64,000 bases of DNA from Nereocystis luetkeana (GCA_031213475.1 JARUPZ010000020.1:7081630-7145629); one strand, 5' to 3'. Numbered from the stretch's first letter, positions 20,420 through 31,060 are shown. The notes: generated from the sequence alone by a model not told the origin. Numbers and translations are program-made.

Positions 20420-21340
20420 TGGATCTGATTACTATATCGACACGTAGCAGTACATTCGTACAAGGTATACCTCTTTGCGTCGTTGCACTCGGCAAGGATT
20501 TTCCCGGAAGCTTACAGATATTTAAGGATTCGAAAAACCGAACCAGTCGGCTGCATACATACCGCACGTACGCCGTCGCTTGGCTACGCGGTCGGCTACG
20601 CCGTCGGCTTGATACGCCGCCGGGGGGGGGTTGATGAGAGCCTTTTGGCACCCATGTATATAGCGCCAAAAAAAACGACAAGCGGCGAACTCTTACCGCT
20701 GTAAGCCAACCTTCTGCGCGAGTATAAGGTCCGTACGAGTATAAGGAAGAGTGCACCACCAGTAGTCTTTCCTACGCTGTGGGAAGTTATTTTTCCCTCA
20801 CTTCGGTCAGAGAGGCTGATAAATCATGGTCCGCAGGTCGGAGTAATTTGCTGAATCCCGAAAGCGGTACAAGCCGCGTGTCTGGCCCGCTCTGGCTCCG
20901 GGTTTGTGCTCAGGGTGAAGGCTTGAGGTTTTACGGCCGCTTAGGGGTTGGGTTGGGTCTACGCCCGTGCCTCGATCCCATTGGGCAATGCTATTAGAGC
21001 CTAGTAACAGTAGCGGGCTACCCTATATATAGCCCCTATACGATATATCGAAAAATACCCGTGATATGGACATGACTAAGAAATATCAACTTTTATGACT
21101 TAGTCATGTTTTTGGGGGGGTATATATAGATATCATATACCCCCCCCCGAGTTTCAGGTGATACCAGGCTCTAAATGCTATGCTTCGCACCCCGCACGAT
21201 CGTGAAGAAAAAGTGATCTATGTCTGGTGTATATACTACGGCGTTGTGAATAGGACTCAGCGTGTGCCAGTAGATACTACTAGGCCTCCTGCAGTGCACT
21301 TCGTCACATAGCGGTTCGGACACACACCTTATATGCGGGA
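20420..21340. other. Unassigned stretch
   Basis: No gene recognised. cgccgtcgg/cggtcggc short repeats lie at 20565-20620. A short inverted repeat, tgactaagaaat / gacttagtca, lies at 21071-21110. Confidence 0.3.
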
Positions 21341-21344
21341 CTGC

Positions 21345-21535
21345 TGTTCACGGGTCGGGTCCGTATACCTCGCGGGTCGGGTCGGGTCGAGTCGGGTTAG
21401 GGTGACCCGATCCGACCCGACCCAACCCAACCCGACCCGACCCGTGAGAATTTTAAAATCTCCTGATCCAACTCAACCCGACCCAATCAAAGCCGGCCCG
21501 GCCTGACCCGGCCCGTGAGCTTTCAAGAACTTCCT
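21345..21535. repeat. GGGTC pentamer array with head-to-head inversion
   Basis: (GGGTC)n switches to (GACCC)n around 21402, forming a potential long hairpin. It degrades into variants to the right. Confidence 0.85.
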
Positions 21536-21638
21536 GGCCCGCGAAGTAGATCCCTGCTTGTATGTATTATCCTCCGACAGCCCGAGCTGCTTGGTCTTGG
21601 CCGATGTTGCAATCGTCGATAAAGTTTGACAGCTATTA

Positions 21639-21743
21639 TTACGGGGGACCATAGTTAACAGGACCTATGGTATACATAAAAACCTGTATATTTAACCATT
21701 TTTACTAACAATATTTGGTCCTGTTAACCATGGCCCCCCGTAA
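21639..21743. mobile_element. M1 MITE copy
   Basis: Near-consensus arms; flanked by TA. Confidence 0.9.
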
Positions 21744-21795
21744 TAATAGTCTTCCCCTCTGCCTCGATCCCCCCTTACGTACGAAGCGATTACTA

Positions 21796-21900
21796 TTACG
21801 GGGGACCATAGTTAATGGGACCTCTGGTATACATAAAAACCTATACATTTAAACATTTTTACTAACCACATTTGGTCCTATTAACTATGGCCCCCCGTAG
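21796..21900. mobile_element. M1 MITE copy
   Basis: Near-consensus. The right terminus reads ccccccgtag. Confidence 0.9.
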
Positions 21901-21916
21901 TAACCCCTTTTTGCTG

Positions 21917-22023
21917 TTGCGGTGGGACCATAGCAATCCGGACCTATCACACAAACAAAGACCCATGTATTCCCAGTATTTTCACCAAGCATGTCTGGTT
22001 CCTGATTGCTATGTCCCCCCGTA
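21917..22023. mobile_element. M1 variant copy
   Basis: Arms ggtgggaccatagcaatccg / tcctgattgctatgtccccc; an M1 subfamily shared with 10934. Confidence 0.75.
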
Positions 22024-22079
22024 ATATTAATAGTGCGTTTGCTGTATATCGTATACATGTACCTAAATCTCGTAGGCAG

Positions 22080-22330
22080 AGACTGCTGCCCGGAACTTGA
22101 GTGCGTACGCGGAGCCCAGCAGCACGCAGCAGGGCCCCCCACCGCGGTTCACATCCACGGCACCGGGTGCGCACGGCACGAGCGGCGGCTGTGCTGCCGC
22201 CTGTATAGCGCTGTGTGGATGGGGCCCGCCGCCGTGACACCGCGCCGTCGTTGCTGTTGTGGTCCCGAACACGCGTCGGGCGCATTCGATGTCCCATCCG
22301 AGTTCGGGTCGAGATGTCGGAGAGGCCCCC
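22080..22330. other. GC-rich island, no assigned gene
   Basis: GC-rich with open frames on both strands. One frame after a ctcgtag acceptor-like site reads AETAARNLSAYAEPSSTQQG. It could be an upstream exon of the gene at 22693, but I cannot show this. Confidence 0.25.
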
Positions 22331-22436
22331 GCCGGTTCTATAGTCCTACGACTACGGCTATGCATGACAAAAGAGCACACACACACCCCCTCCGCCGATT
22401 CACTAGAAACTGTCCTCATGTAAATCCGCATCACAG

Positions 22437-22587
22437 GGGCTTCGCGCTTGGTGCAAGCAATGTCTGCCTGGTCGGTGAAAACCCGATATGCTCCGTCCCG
22501 GCATTGTAGGGATGCGAGGGTCTATGGTCATACGACTACGGCCATGCATGAGATCCAAGTACATCTCTCCTATCGAGTACACACCCC
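22437..22587 (+). mobile_element. S2 copy 3 with a long poly-C tail
   Basis: Ends ctatcgagtaca followed by a C-rich run to about 22670. 5' end at cttcgcgcttggtgc. Confidence 0.8.
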
Positions 22588-22692
22588 CCCCCCCCCCCCC
22601 CCGCCACCATTCTCCCCCCCCCCTCCCCCCCCCCCCCGCCACCATTTTCCTCCCCCCCATCCCCCCTCCAAAACCTTACAAACCGCTGGCAG

Positions 22693-22870
22693 AACGTAAT
22701 CGCCGAGTTGGCGCGACAATCGGAGGATGACGAGGCCCTCCTGCTGGGCATGAGGCAAGACGTCCTGGACCACGTGCAGTACCTCGACAGCTTCTCGTAC
22801 AACAACGTTTTCGTGGGGGAGGAGCGCCGCATCCTTGGGACGAAGGTCGACTACGACACCCCGAGATTGG
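22693..22870 (+). CDS. Orphan coding exon, unknown protein
   Basis: An exon-like block with acceptor ccgctggcag and donor GTAGGT, phase 0 in and phase 1 out. It encodes 59 residues of acidic, helix-rich sequence including EDDEALLLGMRQDVLDHVQY and VGEERRILGTKVDYDTP. Composition and splice signals look genuine and it contrasts with the surrounding repeats. I do not recognise the family, and no partner exon could be assigned. The C tract of an S2 copy supplies the pyrimidine-rich sequence upstream. Confidence 0.5.
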
Positions 22871-22934
22871 GTAGGTCTCGGGATTTTCGATCTGGATGAA
22901 CGGATGGCCGAAGCGATTGGACCGTTTTTTGCTA

Positions 22935-23021
22935 TCGCGGAGGGCCATAGTAAATACCTGGTAGGACCTATGGTACGCTTTACCAACAATAGTTGGTCCT
23001 GTTTACTATGGCCCCCCGTAG
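22935..23021. mobile_element. M1 copy carrying a TACCTGGTA insertion
   Basis: The left arm catagtaaata is split from ggacctatgg by CCTGGTA at 22957-22963. There is also a ~25 bp internal deletion. Confidence 0.88.
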
Positions 23022-23035
23022 TAATATTACTATTA

Positions 23036-23140
23036 TTACGGGGGACCATAGTTAATAGGACCTATGGTGCACACAAAAACCTATATATTTACCTATTTTT
23101 ATCAACAATATGAGGTCCTATTTACCATGGCCCCCCGGAA
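23036..23140. mobile_element. M1 MITE copy
   Basis: Near-consensus; lies 15 bp from the previous M1 copy. Confidence 0.9.
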
Positions 23141-23985
23141 TAATACACACCCAGGTACATGTACAAGGTTCCCCTGGAGGATTGTGGTTGGCTCGAAGTC
23201 CCGGAGGTGTCGCTGTAGCCAAAAGGAGGACAAAAACGCAGCAGGCTTTCGTCCCTCGTGCCAGCTACGTTTTCTCGTACGCACGTAGCCACCGGGCGAG
23301 AACGAAGAACGCAATACGCTCTTGAACGCTACTCGTACGAGTACGTGAAGAAGAACCAAGTAGCCACCGGGTCGAGTAGCCGGGCGAGTAACACCCACCA
23401 GCCCGGACAAGTTTATAGTTGCTGCAGCTCTGTATACACACTGCTGATCAGAAAATTATATGTGCGAACAACGCCTCTAGTTCCAAGTAATGTGGACCCG
23501 AAAATGAAGCGCATCAATATTGAGCAAGAAGGGAGAGAACGGACAGCAGTGCAAGTGTTATCGTTTTTGCTTGTGTTCCTTTCCATATTTTTTCTGGGTT
23601 GAGCGTTTCGTTTCTTGCTTGTTCTATCTGTGCTTGTTTTTTTTTTGTTTTGTTTTTCTGCTGGTTTGTTTTTTTTGCTTGTTTTTCTTCTTGTTTTTTC
23701 CTCTTCCTTGTTTTTTTCTGTGTTTTTGCTTTGTTTCGCTTGCCTTTTATGCTTTTCCAGCTTGCATTATTTGCCCTTTGGTCTGCTTCTTTTTGCTCGT
23801 CTTCTCACACTTTCACTTGCTTCAGCGGTTGCTTTTGCTTGCTTTTTGCTTGCTTCTTGCTCGCCTTCGCCTTTTGCTTTTGTTTGGTCCTGCTTGAGTT
23901 TGCTTGGTTTCACTCGTTCTTGCTGTTTTTTGCTTCTTATGCTCAATTCGTTTCCGCTGTTCGTTTCCGCTGTTCGTTTCCGCTG
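23141..23985. other. Unassigned; T-rich low complexity in the second half
   Basis: 23600-23930 consists of degenerate TTTGCTTG/TTTTCTT motifs on the plus strand. The long Phe/Cys/Leu open frames here are compositional artefacts. Confidence 0.5.
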
Positions 23986-23988
23986 TTC

Positions 23989-23989
<1 letters not shown>

Positions 23990-24065
<76 letters not shown>

Positions 24066-24095
24066 CGCTGACGCTGACGCTGCTCATGTTGCTGC
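23990..24095 (+). repeat. (GCT)n microsatellite
   Basis: About 25 GCT/GTT triplets followed by GCTGAC units. It gives poly-Leu, poly-Ala and poly-Gln/Ser in different frames, so no protein is called. Confidence 0.95.
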
Positions 24096-24520
24096 TGCTT
24101 CCTTCTTCTGCGGCTACCGCCTGCTGCCACCTAACACCACTGCCTGACGCGAGCTTAGAGCTTAGGCAGTGCCGCGAGGCGTTCGATATCATCATGGAGG
24201 TGTTACCACCCGCGGAGTAGACGGTACCGCCCGCAATGCGGAACCAGGTAGACGGCAGAAGAAGAGTAGAAGGGGGTTTGATGAGCGAGTTGTTAAATTT
24301 TCATGGGAGGACGCGTTTTGCGATAGACTTACAGCAGTATCATACGGGTATCACTTCTTTTTTTTGCCGAAACGTTTCCGACTGGGAAACTGCCCGGTGT
24401 TGTTCCTTTTGTGCTGCACGATATTTTCGTCATGCCTTTTTAAGACAGGGGATTGTAAGTCGGGTTGCTTAAGCCTACATTTTTTCTAAATAAAAGTTTA
24501 TTTTGGGTGAGAGGTCTGGG

Positions 24521-24611
24521 CCCTTTAGGCCTCAGTCCCGTTTTGGGGGCAAACTATTAAAATAATGAATAGCTTGTTCCCACAACGGGACTGCAGCACT
24601 AAAAGGGTTAA
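24521..24611. mobile_element. M2 MITE copy
   Basis: The left end is altered (ccctttaggcctcag). The right end is intact with TTAA. Confidence 0.8.
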
Positions 24612-24959
24612 TCAAGTTGGCAAGTTCAGACATATTATCGCTACTCGTATAGGTGCTATAAATACGTACCCCCGTTTTTGGTTTTGTTTTGTTTTTGTCG
24701 CAGACACGTTCTACGATAGAAGTAGCACGTTTCCGCTAAAATTGTTTCTGAATGACGGGTTCTTTAACTCAAAATAGTCGGAATGCCAATCTTGGCTCGA
24801 AAAATGACGTGTTTGTATACTTGGGACATGGGATTACTCATCGGGATGCCATTTGATTTTTGCTGAAGTCAGTTTTCGGGTGAGGTATGGAGCTCCTTAA
24901 GTGAGGAGCCTCAGAAAATCTATCGCAGAACGCCTCCGCAGAGCACACATCAGGGCTGC

Positions 24960-25057
24960 TTAAGCCAACGAGAGCTGCCGTCCCGTTTCGGGGACAAACC
25001 ACTCAAAAGCTAAGCAAGCATGTCCCCAAAATGGGACTGAAGTCCTAAAAGAGTTCG
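24960..25057. mobile_element. M2 MITE copy
   Basis: TTAA at the left; arms diverged (gagctgccgtcccgtttcgg). Confidence 0.75.
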
Positions 25058-25981
25058 AAAATAGGGGTGGCGGGAGCCCCTTTGAGGCTGGGCACTGATT
25101 AGATTTTCCCCGCTTTTTTTTTACAAAGCGGTTGATTTTGGGTGATGCCTGACGATGCCGGACACCCTTCGTGCAGAAAATCTGAAGCCGGACCCTACTG
25201 TATCTACTGCTGTGTGTGCAGCAGAGAGGGTCCCACTTTAGTGCGATGCACTTTAGTGTGGTACCTGGCACAATTTTAATTTTCTGTCGCTCCTTCCCTT
25301 CCTTGTTGGAGCTCGCCATGTTATATTTCCCCAAACAACGCAGTAACCTTTTTACAGTAGGAGGACCTCAGTGTCCCGTTTATGGTGACATACGACTCAG
25401 AATTTTGTGCGGTTTGTCCACAATTTTGTGGTCGCTTTCTTCAGCACAGCACACTCAAAACTCACTAACCCGAACGGGAACTACTATACTGTACCAGGTA
25501 CCTGGTATAGCTTTGCCCATGCCTACCCATGTGACCTCTCTCAACCCTTTTCTTACTACTGTGCTGCACTTTATGCGCGGTACATACAACGTATATCCTG
25601 GTAGGGGTTTAAGAAAAAGTGCACGCTTGCCCCGATACCCAAAACAATCTAAATAGGGCGTTTCTATACAGATAAAGAGGCGTTTTTCTGCCGGGGATAG
25701 AGGTCTTCCGTCTAGGCATAGAGATATACCTTGACAGACAGACAAGCAGGCAGCTTGACATTGACATGTCTCCTGACATGTTTGGCCCCAATTGGCCATC
25801 CCCATCTATGGCTTAAGTCTACATCGAAAACTGTTGACAAAAAATAAAAAACGATAACGCATGACGTATTGGAACGTTTACATGCTAAGGTGCACCAATT
25901 TTTCTTCTGGGGTTCCTCACTTCGACGAGCTCCATACGATTAGTAAGTTATTAGTAAAGTCACACAAAAAAAGCTGATTCT
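25058..25981. other. Unassigned stretch
   Basis: No gene seen. A tandem TACCAGGTACCTGGTA lies at 25492-25507. Weak M2-like traces (aggacctcagtgtcccgttt) lie near 25362. Confidence 0.3.
25492..25507. repeat. Palindromic TACCAGGTACCTGGTA
   Basis: Two TA-CCWGG-TA units in opposite orientation sharing the central TA. Confidence 0.95.
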
Positions 25982-26088
25982 GTAACCCTTTTTACGTCGG
26001 ACTACCCCGTTTTGGAGACGAATTTACCAAGCATCTGACTGTTTTTGTCCCCAAAACAGGACTGCAGTCCTAAAATAAAAAGGGTTAA
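25982..26088. mobile_element. M2 MITE copy
   Basis: The right arm carries an extra aaata before AAAGGGTTAA. Confidence 0.8.
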
Positions 26089-26496
26089 TAAGACGGGGGA
26101 AAAGGCAATCCGATGATCGATCCCACGGCTCTTAGGGTAACCGAAGCATCGTAATACTGCAAACAAGAATAATGAACGGCATTCCGACGACTGTGGGGCA
26201 AGGTGCTCCCCCCGTCATCCAGAAAAAAATAGCCAAAAAAGTGCTTCCCCCTGTCGTGGTACGCGTATTGGGTGACGGTCAAAAAAGTAGCCTGTCTTAC
26301 GCTTGAAAAAAGCCACAGGCAGGTTTAAGGCTTACCTTCGGTAGGACCTAGGGACCGACTGCAGCAGCTGCTGCTGCTATGCTGGTGGTGGTGATTTTTG
26401 TTCTGCTCTTTGGCCATCTAGCGCAAGGTCCTTGGAGGTTTATATAATTCTTGAATTAACTATTCAGCTGCTTGTTGCTTGCTCGCCGGATAGATA

Positions 26497-26597
26497 TTAC
26501 GGGGGACCATAGTTAATAGGACCAAATATTGTTGGTAGAAATGGTTAGATACATAGGTTTTTAAGTATACCACAGGTCCTATTAAATATGGTCTCTT
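26497..26597. mobile_element. M1 MITE copy, right end eroded
   Basis: The left terminus is intact; the right reads ggtctcttctgg. Confidence 0.8.
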
Positions 26598-26662
26598 CTG
26601 GACGAAAAGGGGTGAGAGATTCCGTCAGGCATAGACCGGCGATACTCCAGGGGATGCTATTA

Positions 26663-26768
26663 TTACGGGGGACCATAATTAACAGGACCTGTGGTATACA
26701 TCAAAATCCTATATATTCAAGCATTTTTACTCACAATATTTGGTCCTATTAACTATGGTCCCCCGTAT
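26663..26768. mobile_element. M1 MITE copy
   Basis: Near-consensus arms. Confidence 0.88.
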
Positions 26769-26774
26769 TAGTAG

Positions 26775-27065
26775 CACCCTCGGGAATGCGTCGCCAAGTA
26801 CCCGCGCGTGGGTGTTTCGGCGACATTTACAGCTGTACATGAGGCTTGAAATTATAGGAAAGGACTAGCCACCGAGATCCGTGCTTCGAAGTTGTAGAAT
26901 AGTTTATGCAAATGCACAAGAATATCCAGAGGTTGCACGTGAGACTTAAAATAAGAGCAAAGGATTTGCGACCAAGATCCGTACTTCGTAGTTGTAGAAC
27001 AGTTGATGCAAATCTACAAGAAGCCGGAGGTTTTTAGCCCTCTTTGAACATTTTCGGGCCCACTA
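26775..27065 (+). repeat. D2 repeat, left part of copy B
   Basis: Contains two tandem copies of a ~110 bp motif (tccgtncttcgnagttgtag) that occurs once at 13330-13360. Confidence 0.6.
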
Positions 27066-27074
27066 ACTTACTAC

Positions 27075-27890
27075 CCATATCATGGGAACGTAGTTTTCCC
27101 TCCCGCAGCATCTTCGTCGACGACTATTTACGGGGGACCATAGTTAATAGGACCAAATATTGTTTGTAAAAATGGTTAAATATATAGGTTTTCATGTATG
27201 CCATAGGTCCTATCAACTATGGTCCACCGTAATACCTAAGGGATGCATCACCCGCCTGGAGAACAGCAATATTTTAGTGAAGGGCCATTTCTTCATCGGT
27301 GATATAGCCATTGTGCCATGCTCCCTTGCGTGAAGTGAAGCACCTTAACTAACGTTTCTGCGACCTTTTTGTGCTAATCGCTCGCTGCTTCGAATGCACG
27401 AAAACGCCTTGGTGAGTCGTTTCTCGCTGCCTACGAATTCCGTCCGGCGCACCCGACGCCCCCACACACCCCATCGGGAGCATCCCTCAATGTTGCGGGC
27501 TGTAGTTTTCTGTGAGGAGCTGCTGCTGTAGCCGCCCGCAAGTGACACAGGTGCAAACGTTAAGTCGAGGGTTGTTTTTAGTATCATTTTGTGCACCCCA
27601 AATTTCGGCCAATTTCGACCACTGCAGCACCTCTTAAGTCGAGGTGTAGGCCTCCTCTGTTGAGAACCTGCGGGAGATCAACCTCGAGAGAAACACAAGT
27701 TGTTGCTGTGATGAGCCTCTTTCGAGCCGCCGTCGCTCTCCGGTAAAGCACTAGCCAGCCGGAGTTCTAACCCGCAGCGTGTTAGACTATCGACGTTTTT
27801 CTTTCTGTTCCTATAAAACATCTGGAGATTTGAGCGACCGGAAACCCGGCGACCAGGAGGCGCTTGGGTGCCAGGGTGGCCATAACGCCT
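27075..27890 (+). repeat. D2 repeat copy B
   Basis: The counterpart of 14655-15650 without the M3 insertion. It carries an M1 insertion at 27128 that copy A lacks. Confidence 0.7.
27128..27232. mobile_element. M1 MITE inside D2 copy B
   Basis: Flanked by TA. Copy A is uninterrupted at the corresponding place (gcgacgacccaag). Confidence 0.85.
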
Positions 27891-27988
27891 GCCAGGTATG
27901 ATGAGGGGACACTTGCTAGACGAATCATAACGCCGCAACAGGGGAGAGGTGATACCATAACACCCCATTCAGTCAGCAATATTTCCGC

Positions 27989-28151
27989 TCTTCTCGCGCT
28001 TGGTGCAAGCAATGTCTGCCTGGTTGGTGAAAATCTGACGTGCTCCATCCCGGTGTTGTAGGGATGCGAGGGTCTATGGTCATACGGCTACCGCGGCCAT
28101 GCATGACATGAGTACCCCCCCCCACCCGCCACATACCTCCTATCGAGTACA
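27989..28151 (+). mobile_element. S2 copy 4 with a poly-C tail
   Basis: Starts at ctcgcgcttggtgc and ends ctatcgagtaca plus a C run at 28152-28170 and a second at 28176-28190. Confidence 0.8.
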
Positions 28152-28209
28152 CCCCCCCCCCCCCCCCCCGCCGCACCCCCCCCCCCCACCCGGACTCGTG
28201 TTCACTGGA

Positions 28210-28249
28210 GGACCCATCCATAATGTGTATAGCGATCATAAAGACGACG
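28210..28249 (+). other. Candidate 40-nt microexon after S2 copy 4
   Basis: A ctggag acceptor-like site behind the C tract, then a short open stretch (DPSIMCIAIIKTT) and a GTGAGC donor-like site. Based on context only. Confidence 0.2.
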
Positions 28250-28353
28250 AGTGAGCGCGATCGATCTTACCAAGCGACTAACTGTTCAGCGTGCGGAGAT
28301 ACGAGTGTGTCACCACGCATGCTGTGCACGCGTCGGAGATCTCCATGCGGTGT

Positions 28354-28530
28354 GAATAAACAAATGGGGTAGACAAGCCTAAAGTTGGCACAGCAAGGAG
28401 GTAGACTTGGTGCATGCGTGCGTTTCCTTTTGTTTCCGAGGTTTTCTTCTTTCGGGAAAGTTACGAGTGATCAACGTTGAAGATCATGCTGCACGTTGTC
28501 GGATGGCGAGAGAAATAATTATTATTATTC
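28354..28530 (+). mobile_element. S3 element, long form
   Basis: From aaacaaatggggtagacaag through tttccttttgtttccgaggt to gcgagagaaataattatt. The tail is (ATT/AAT)n. Confidence 0.75.
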
Positions 28531-29001
28531 GATTCGCCTTGGTGCCATCTGACAATATGCAGTGCATGCATGTTCCAACAATCATAACATCCGCATATAA
28601 TAGGCCAACTATTCTGTCGTCCAATGGCTTCCAACATACCGGGGGGGAGAAGGGTGGACACCTGTGACCACGGCTTGTCCAGAAGCTCGTTGAGGGTAAA
28701 ACCTCCCACGAGTAAGGCTGGAAAGTAGAAGTGATGTTAAAACACAAACAAACAAACAAAACATGGAAGCATATATCGTATATGTGATACCTGATGCATA
28801 TAACATATATATACCTGGTATATATATAATATATATATATATATATACTGGTATATCGTACTTCGGGTACATGCCATTGCACGGCTGCATATCGTTTGTG
28901 GTTCGTGTTGGTCCCTGTGTGCCTGGTGTATTATTCTTTATTTTTCCCTCCCACAAAGTATCGTACATCTTCGAGGTCGACTTGAATCGAGTACCCTCTA
29001 C
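28531..29001. other. Unassigned stretch with an AT dinucleotide run
   Basis: An (AT)n run at about 28820-28850 next to TACCTGGTA at 28812. No gene recognised. Confidence 0.3.
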
Positions 29002-29140
29002 GATATCACATGGTAGTGGTATCAACGTAGTAGTAGTAGTAGTAGTAGTATTGGTATTAGTAGTAGTAGTAGTAGTATTAGTAGTAGCAGTAGTAGTTTC
29101 TCTTATACCGCCCTGAATATCACATGGTAGTGGTATCAAC

Positions 29141-29194
<54 letters not shown>

Positions 29195-29250
29195 TTAGTA
29201 GTAGTAGCAGTAGCAGTAGTAGCAGTAGTAGTTTCTCTTATACCGCCCTG
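29002..29250 (+). repeat. Tandem duplication containing (GTA)n arrays
   Basis: A unit starting atatcacatggtagtggtat and ending ttataccgccctga occurs twice, each holding a long GTA/GTATTA array. Confidence 0.9.
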
Positions 29251-29269
29251 AAAAAAAATCCCCGCTTTC

Positions 29270-29400
29270 TACGCATACATACGTACATCGTTCGTAGTTC
29301 GGGTACTTCCCAGTGTATACCGTTCGTACTTCGGGTGCATCCCAGTGTATATCGTTTGTAGTGTAAGCGTGCGTACGTACCAGTGTATTACCGTAAAACA
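29270..29400 (+). repeat. Degenerate ~42 bp minisatellite
   Basis: Three copies of a unit containing cgttcgtacttcgggtgcat and cccagtgtat. Related single units appear near 28857 and 30870. Confidence 0.6.
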
Positions 29401-29449
29401 CGCCTAAAAGCACACCCCGATTATTTTTTTTTCTCGCCTTCGAAAATAT

Positions 29450-30445
29450 GATCACCCGGTCCGCGTGTGCTTTCGTTGGGGGTGTGCTATCTAGCGTGCC
29501 ATCTAGCGTACCCCCGGTGATCAGCACCATGCACGGGAGCCCCGCAGCTGGGGGGTTTGCTAACGAGGAGGCGAGATATAGCGAGGGGGTATTGTAACGA
29601 AACGGCAGTGCTAGCTAACCAGTGCGAACAGACTCGGGCGGATGGCAGGGGGTGTGATAGGGAAGGGGTATGATAGGGACGGGGGGGTGATAAGGAGGGG
29701 GTGTGATAAGGAGTGTCGCGGATTCCTAAGGGGTGTGAACAGACCCGGCCAGATTGTGGGGGGTGTGACAACCAGGGGGTGTATTACAGAGGAGGTGTTG
29801 ACAAGGGGTGCGCTAACGAATGAGAGGCTTTTGGTTCGCAACCATTTTTGATATTCTCAATTCCAACGCTTACATCCCGGGGATGACAGCAAAAACAAAA
29901 CAAAACGCCTCGTTGCGATACTGGAGAACGGTTACCGGCACTACCGCGTTCGATGACGAACCTCCCGAGGTTTGCGCCTAAGAGACCTTGTTTCTCTGAA
30001 ACGCTGACTGACGACATCTTAATATGAAAGCCTTGTTTTCTACCCCCACCCCCCCCCCCCTCCGTCTCGAAAGGATGCTCCGTCTCGAAGGGGATGCGTG
30101 GTGAATGGTCAATTGACTAAGGCGAGCAACAAATGGGTACCCCCCCCCCCCCATCCCCCGCACGAAAAGTTCCGTCACCATCTGATACCGTAGCAGTCGC
30201 GCCGGTTTGTAACGGCAAGGTCCGTGATCTGCTCACTGTGATGGGGCACAACAGCGGTTGCCTCCACACCTTTGCGTGTTGTGGATGAGTGGTGTCCACC
30301 GGGTGTGATCACCTCAGGGGTTGGTGCTGTTTTTAGGCGCACCTGCGAAGGGGGTGTGGTATTCAATGTACCCCCGGTGATAAATAGTGACGGCCAACTG
30401 AGAAGAAAAAAAACAGACCCACGGCACGCACGGGTGTGCTCTTAT
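29450..30445 (-). other. Degenerate repeat region with a possible 3' exon
   Basis: Plus-strand GGGTGTGATAAGG-like repeats (29640-29800) read as VITPP-type repeats on the minus strand. A strong minus-strand acceptor (ttttttcttctcag) at 30398-30411 opens onto a frame of ~70 codons that contains FITGGTLNTTPPSQVRLKTA and stops near 30175. Similar ITGGTL coding occurs at 29510-29530. It may be a repeat-protein gene or chance. I do not recognise it. Confidence 0.25.
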
Positions 30446-30458
30446 GTAGGGGGGGGGG

Positions 30459-30655
30459 TGTACTCATTATCATGCATGGCCGTAGTCGTATGACCATAGA
30501 CCCTCGCATCCCTACAACGCCGGGACGGAGCGCGTCGGGTTTTCACCGACCAGGCAGACATTGCTTGCACCAAGCGCGAATCGCCGTGAGGTGTCCGGCG
30601 AGTCGCATGAAGGTTGAGCTGCATCCTGCTAAGAACCGCTTTAGAGGCGGATCGG
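30459..30655 (-). mobile_element. S2 copy 5, longer form
   Basis: Extends upstream to ccgcctctaaagcggttctt, as copy 7 does. The C tail is at 30448-30458 on the minus strand. The second ATCGAGTACA-like repeat is missing. Confidence 0.75.
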
Positions 30656-30902
30656 CGGGGGGGGGGGGGGTATCTGAAGGGGGGGTGTGGCTCTCGTGCG
30701 TGTTAGTCATACGGTATGAATATACCGTCCGTGATTTGTCGTTCGTCGGAGTTCAGGTCCCCGCGTATATATGTATATATATCGTTCTGCGTTAGGCTAC
30801 ATCCCAATGCATATTATGGTTCGTGGTTTGTTTGGTACATTTGTACATCCTATTAATAGCGCATGTCGTTCGTAGCTTGGGAAGATCCCAGTGTACATCG
30901 TT

Positions 30903-31004
30903 TTGACCCTTTTAGGACTGCAGTCAGTCCCGTTTGCGGGGACAAACCAGTCAAATCCTAAGTACTTTGCCCCCAAAACGGGACTACGGTACTAAAAGGG
31001 TTAA
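30903..31004. mobile_element. M2 MITE copy
   Basis: Right TTAA intact; carries a small CAGT duplication in the left arm. Confidence 0.88.
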
Positions 31005-31060
31005 AAGTTCGGGTATGTTCCCTAATTTCAGGGCTGCTTGCTGTGGCCGAAGTCGTATTA

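Noticed and set aside
20025..20759. 244-codon minus-strand open frame
   Set aside because: It runs through an S1 SINE and M1 remnants. The 'LPTRNSDPGSHSR' part recurs wherever S1 is read in reverse.
22437..22587. S2 as a 5S rRNA gene or 5S-derived SINE
   Set aside because: Short matches such as CGCATCCC and CGGCCAT exist, but I could not align the full 5S internal promoter or helix I. Left as unknown origin.
23600..24220. Hydrophobic Phe/Leu/Cys frames and poly-Leu, poly-Ala and poly-Gln frames
   Set aside because: Low-complexity T-rich sequence and a GCT repeat. All frames are biased and none has a domain or splice context.
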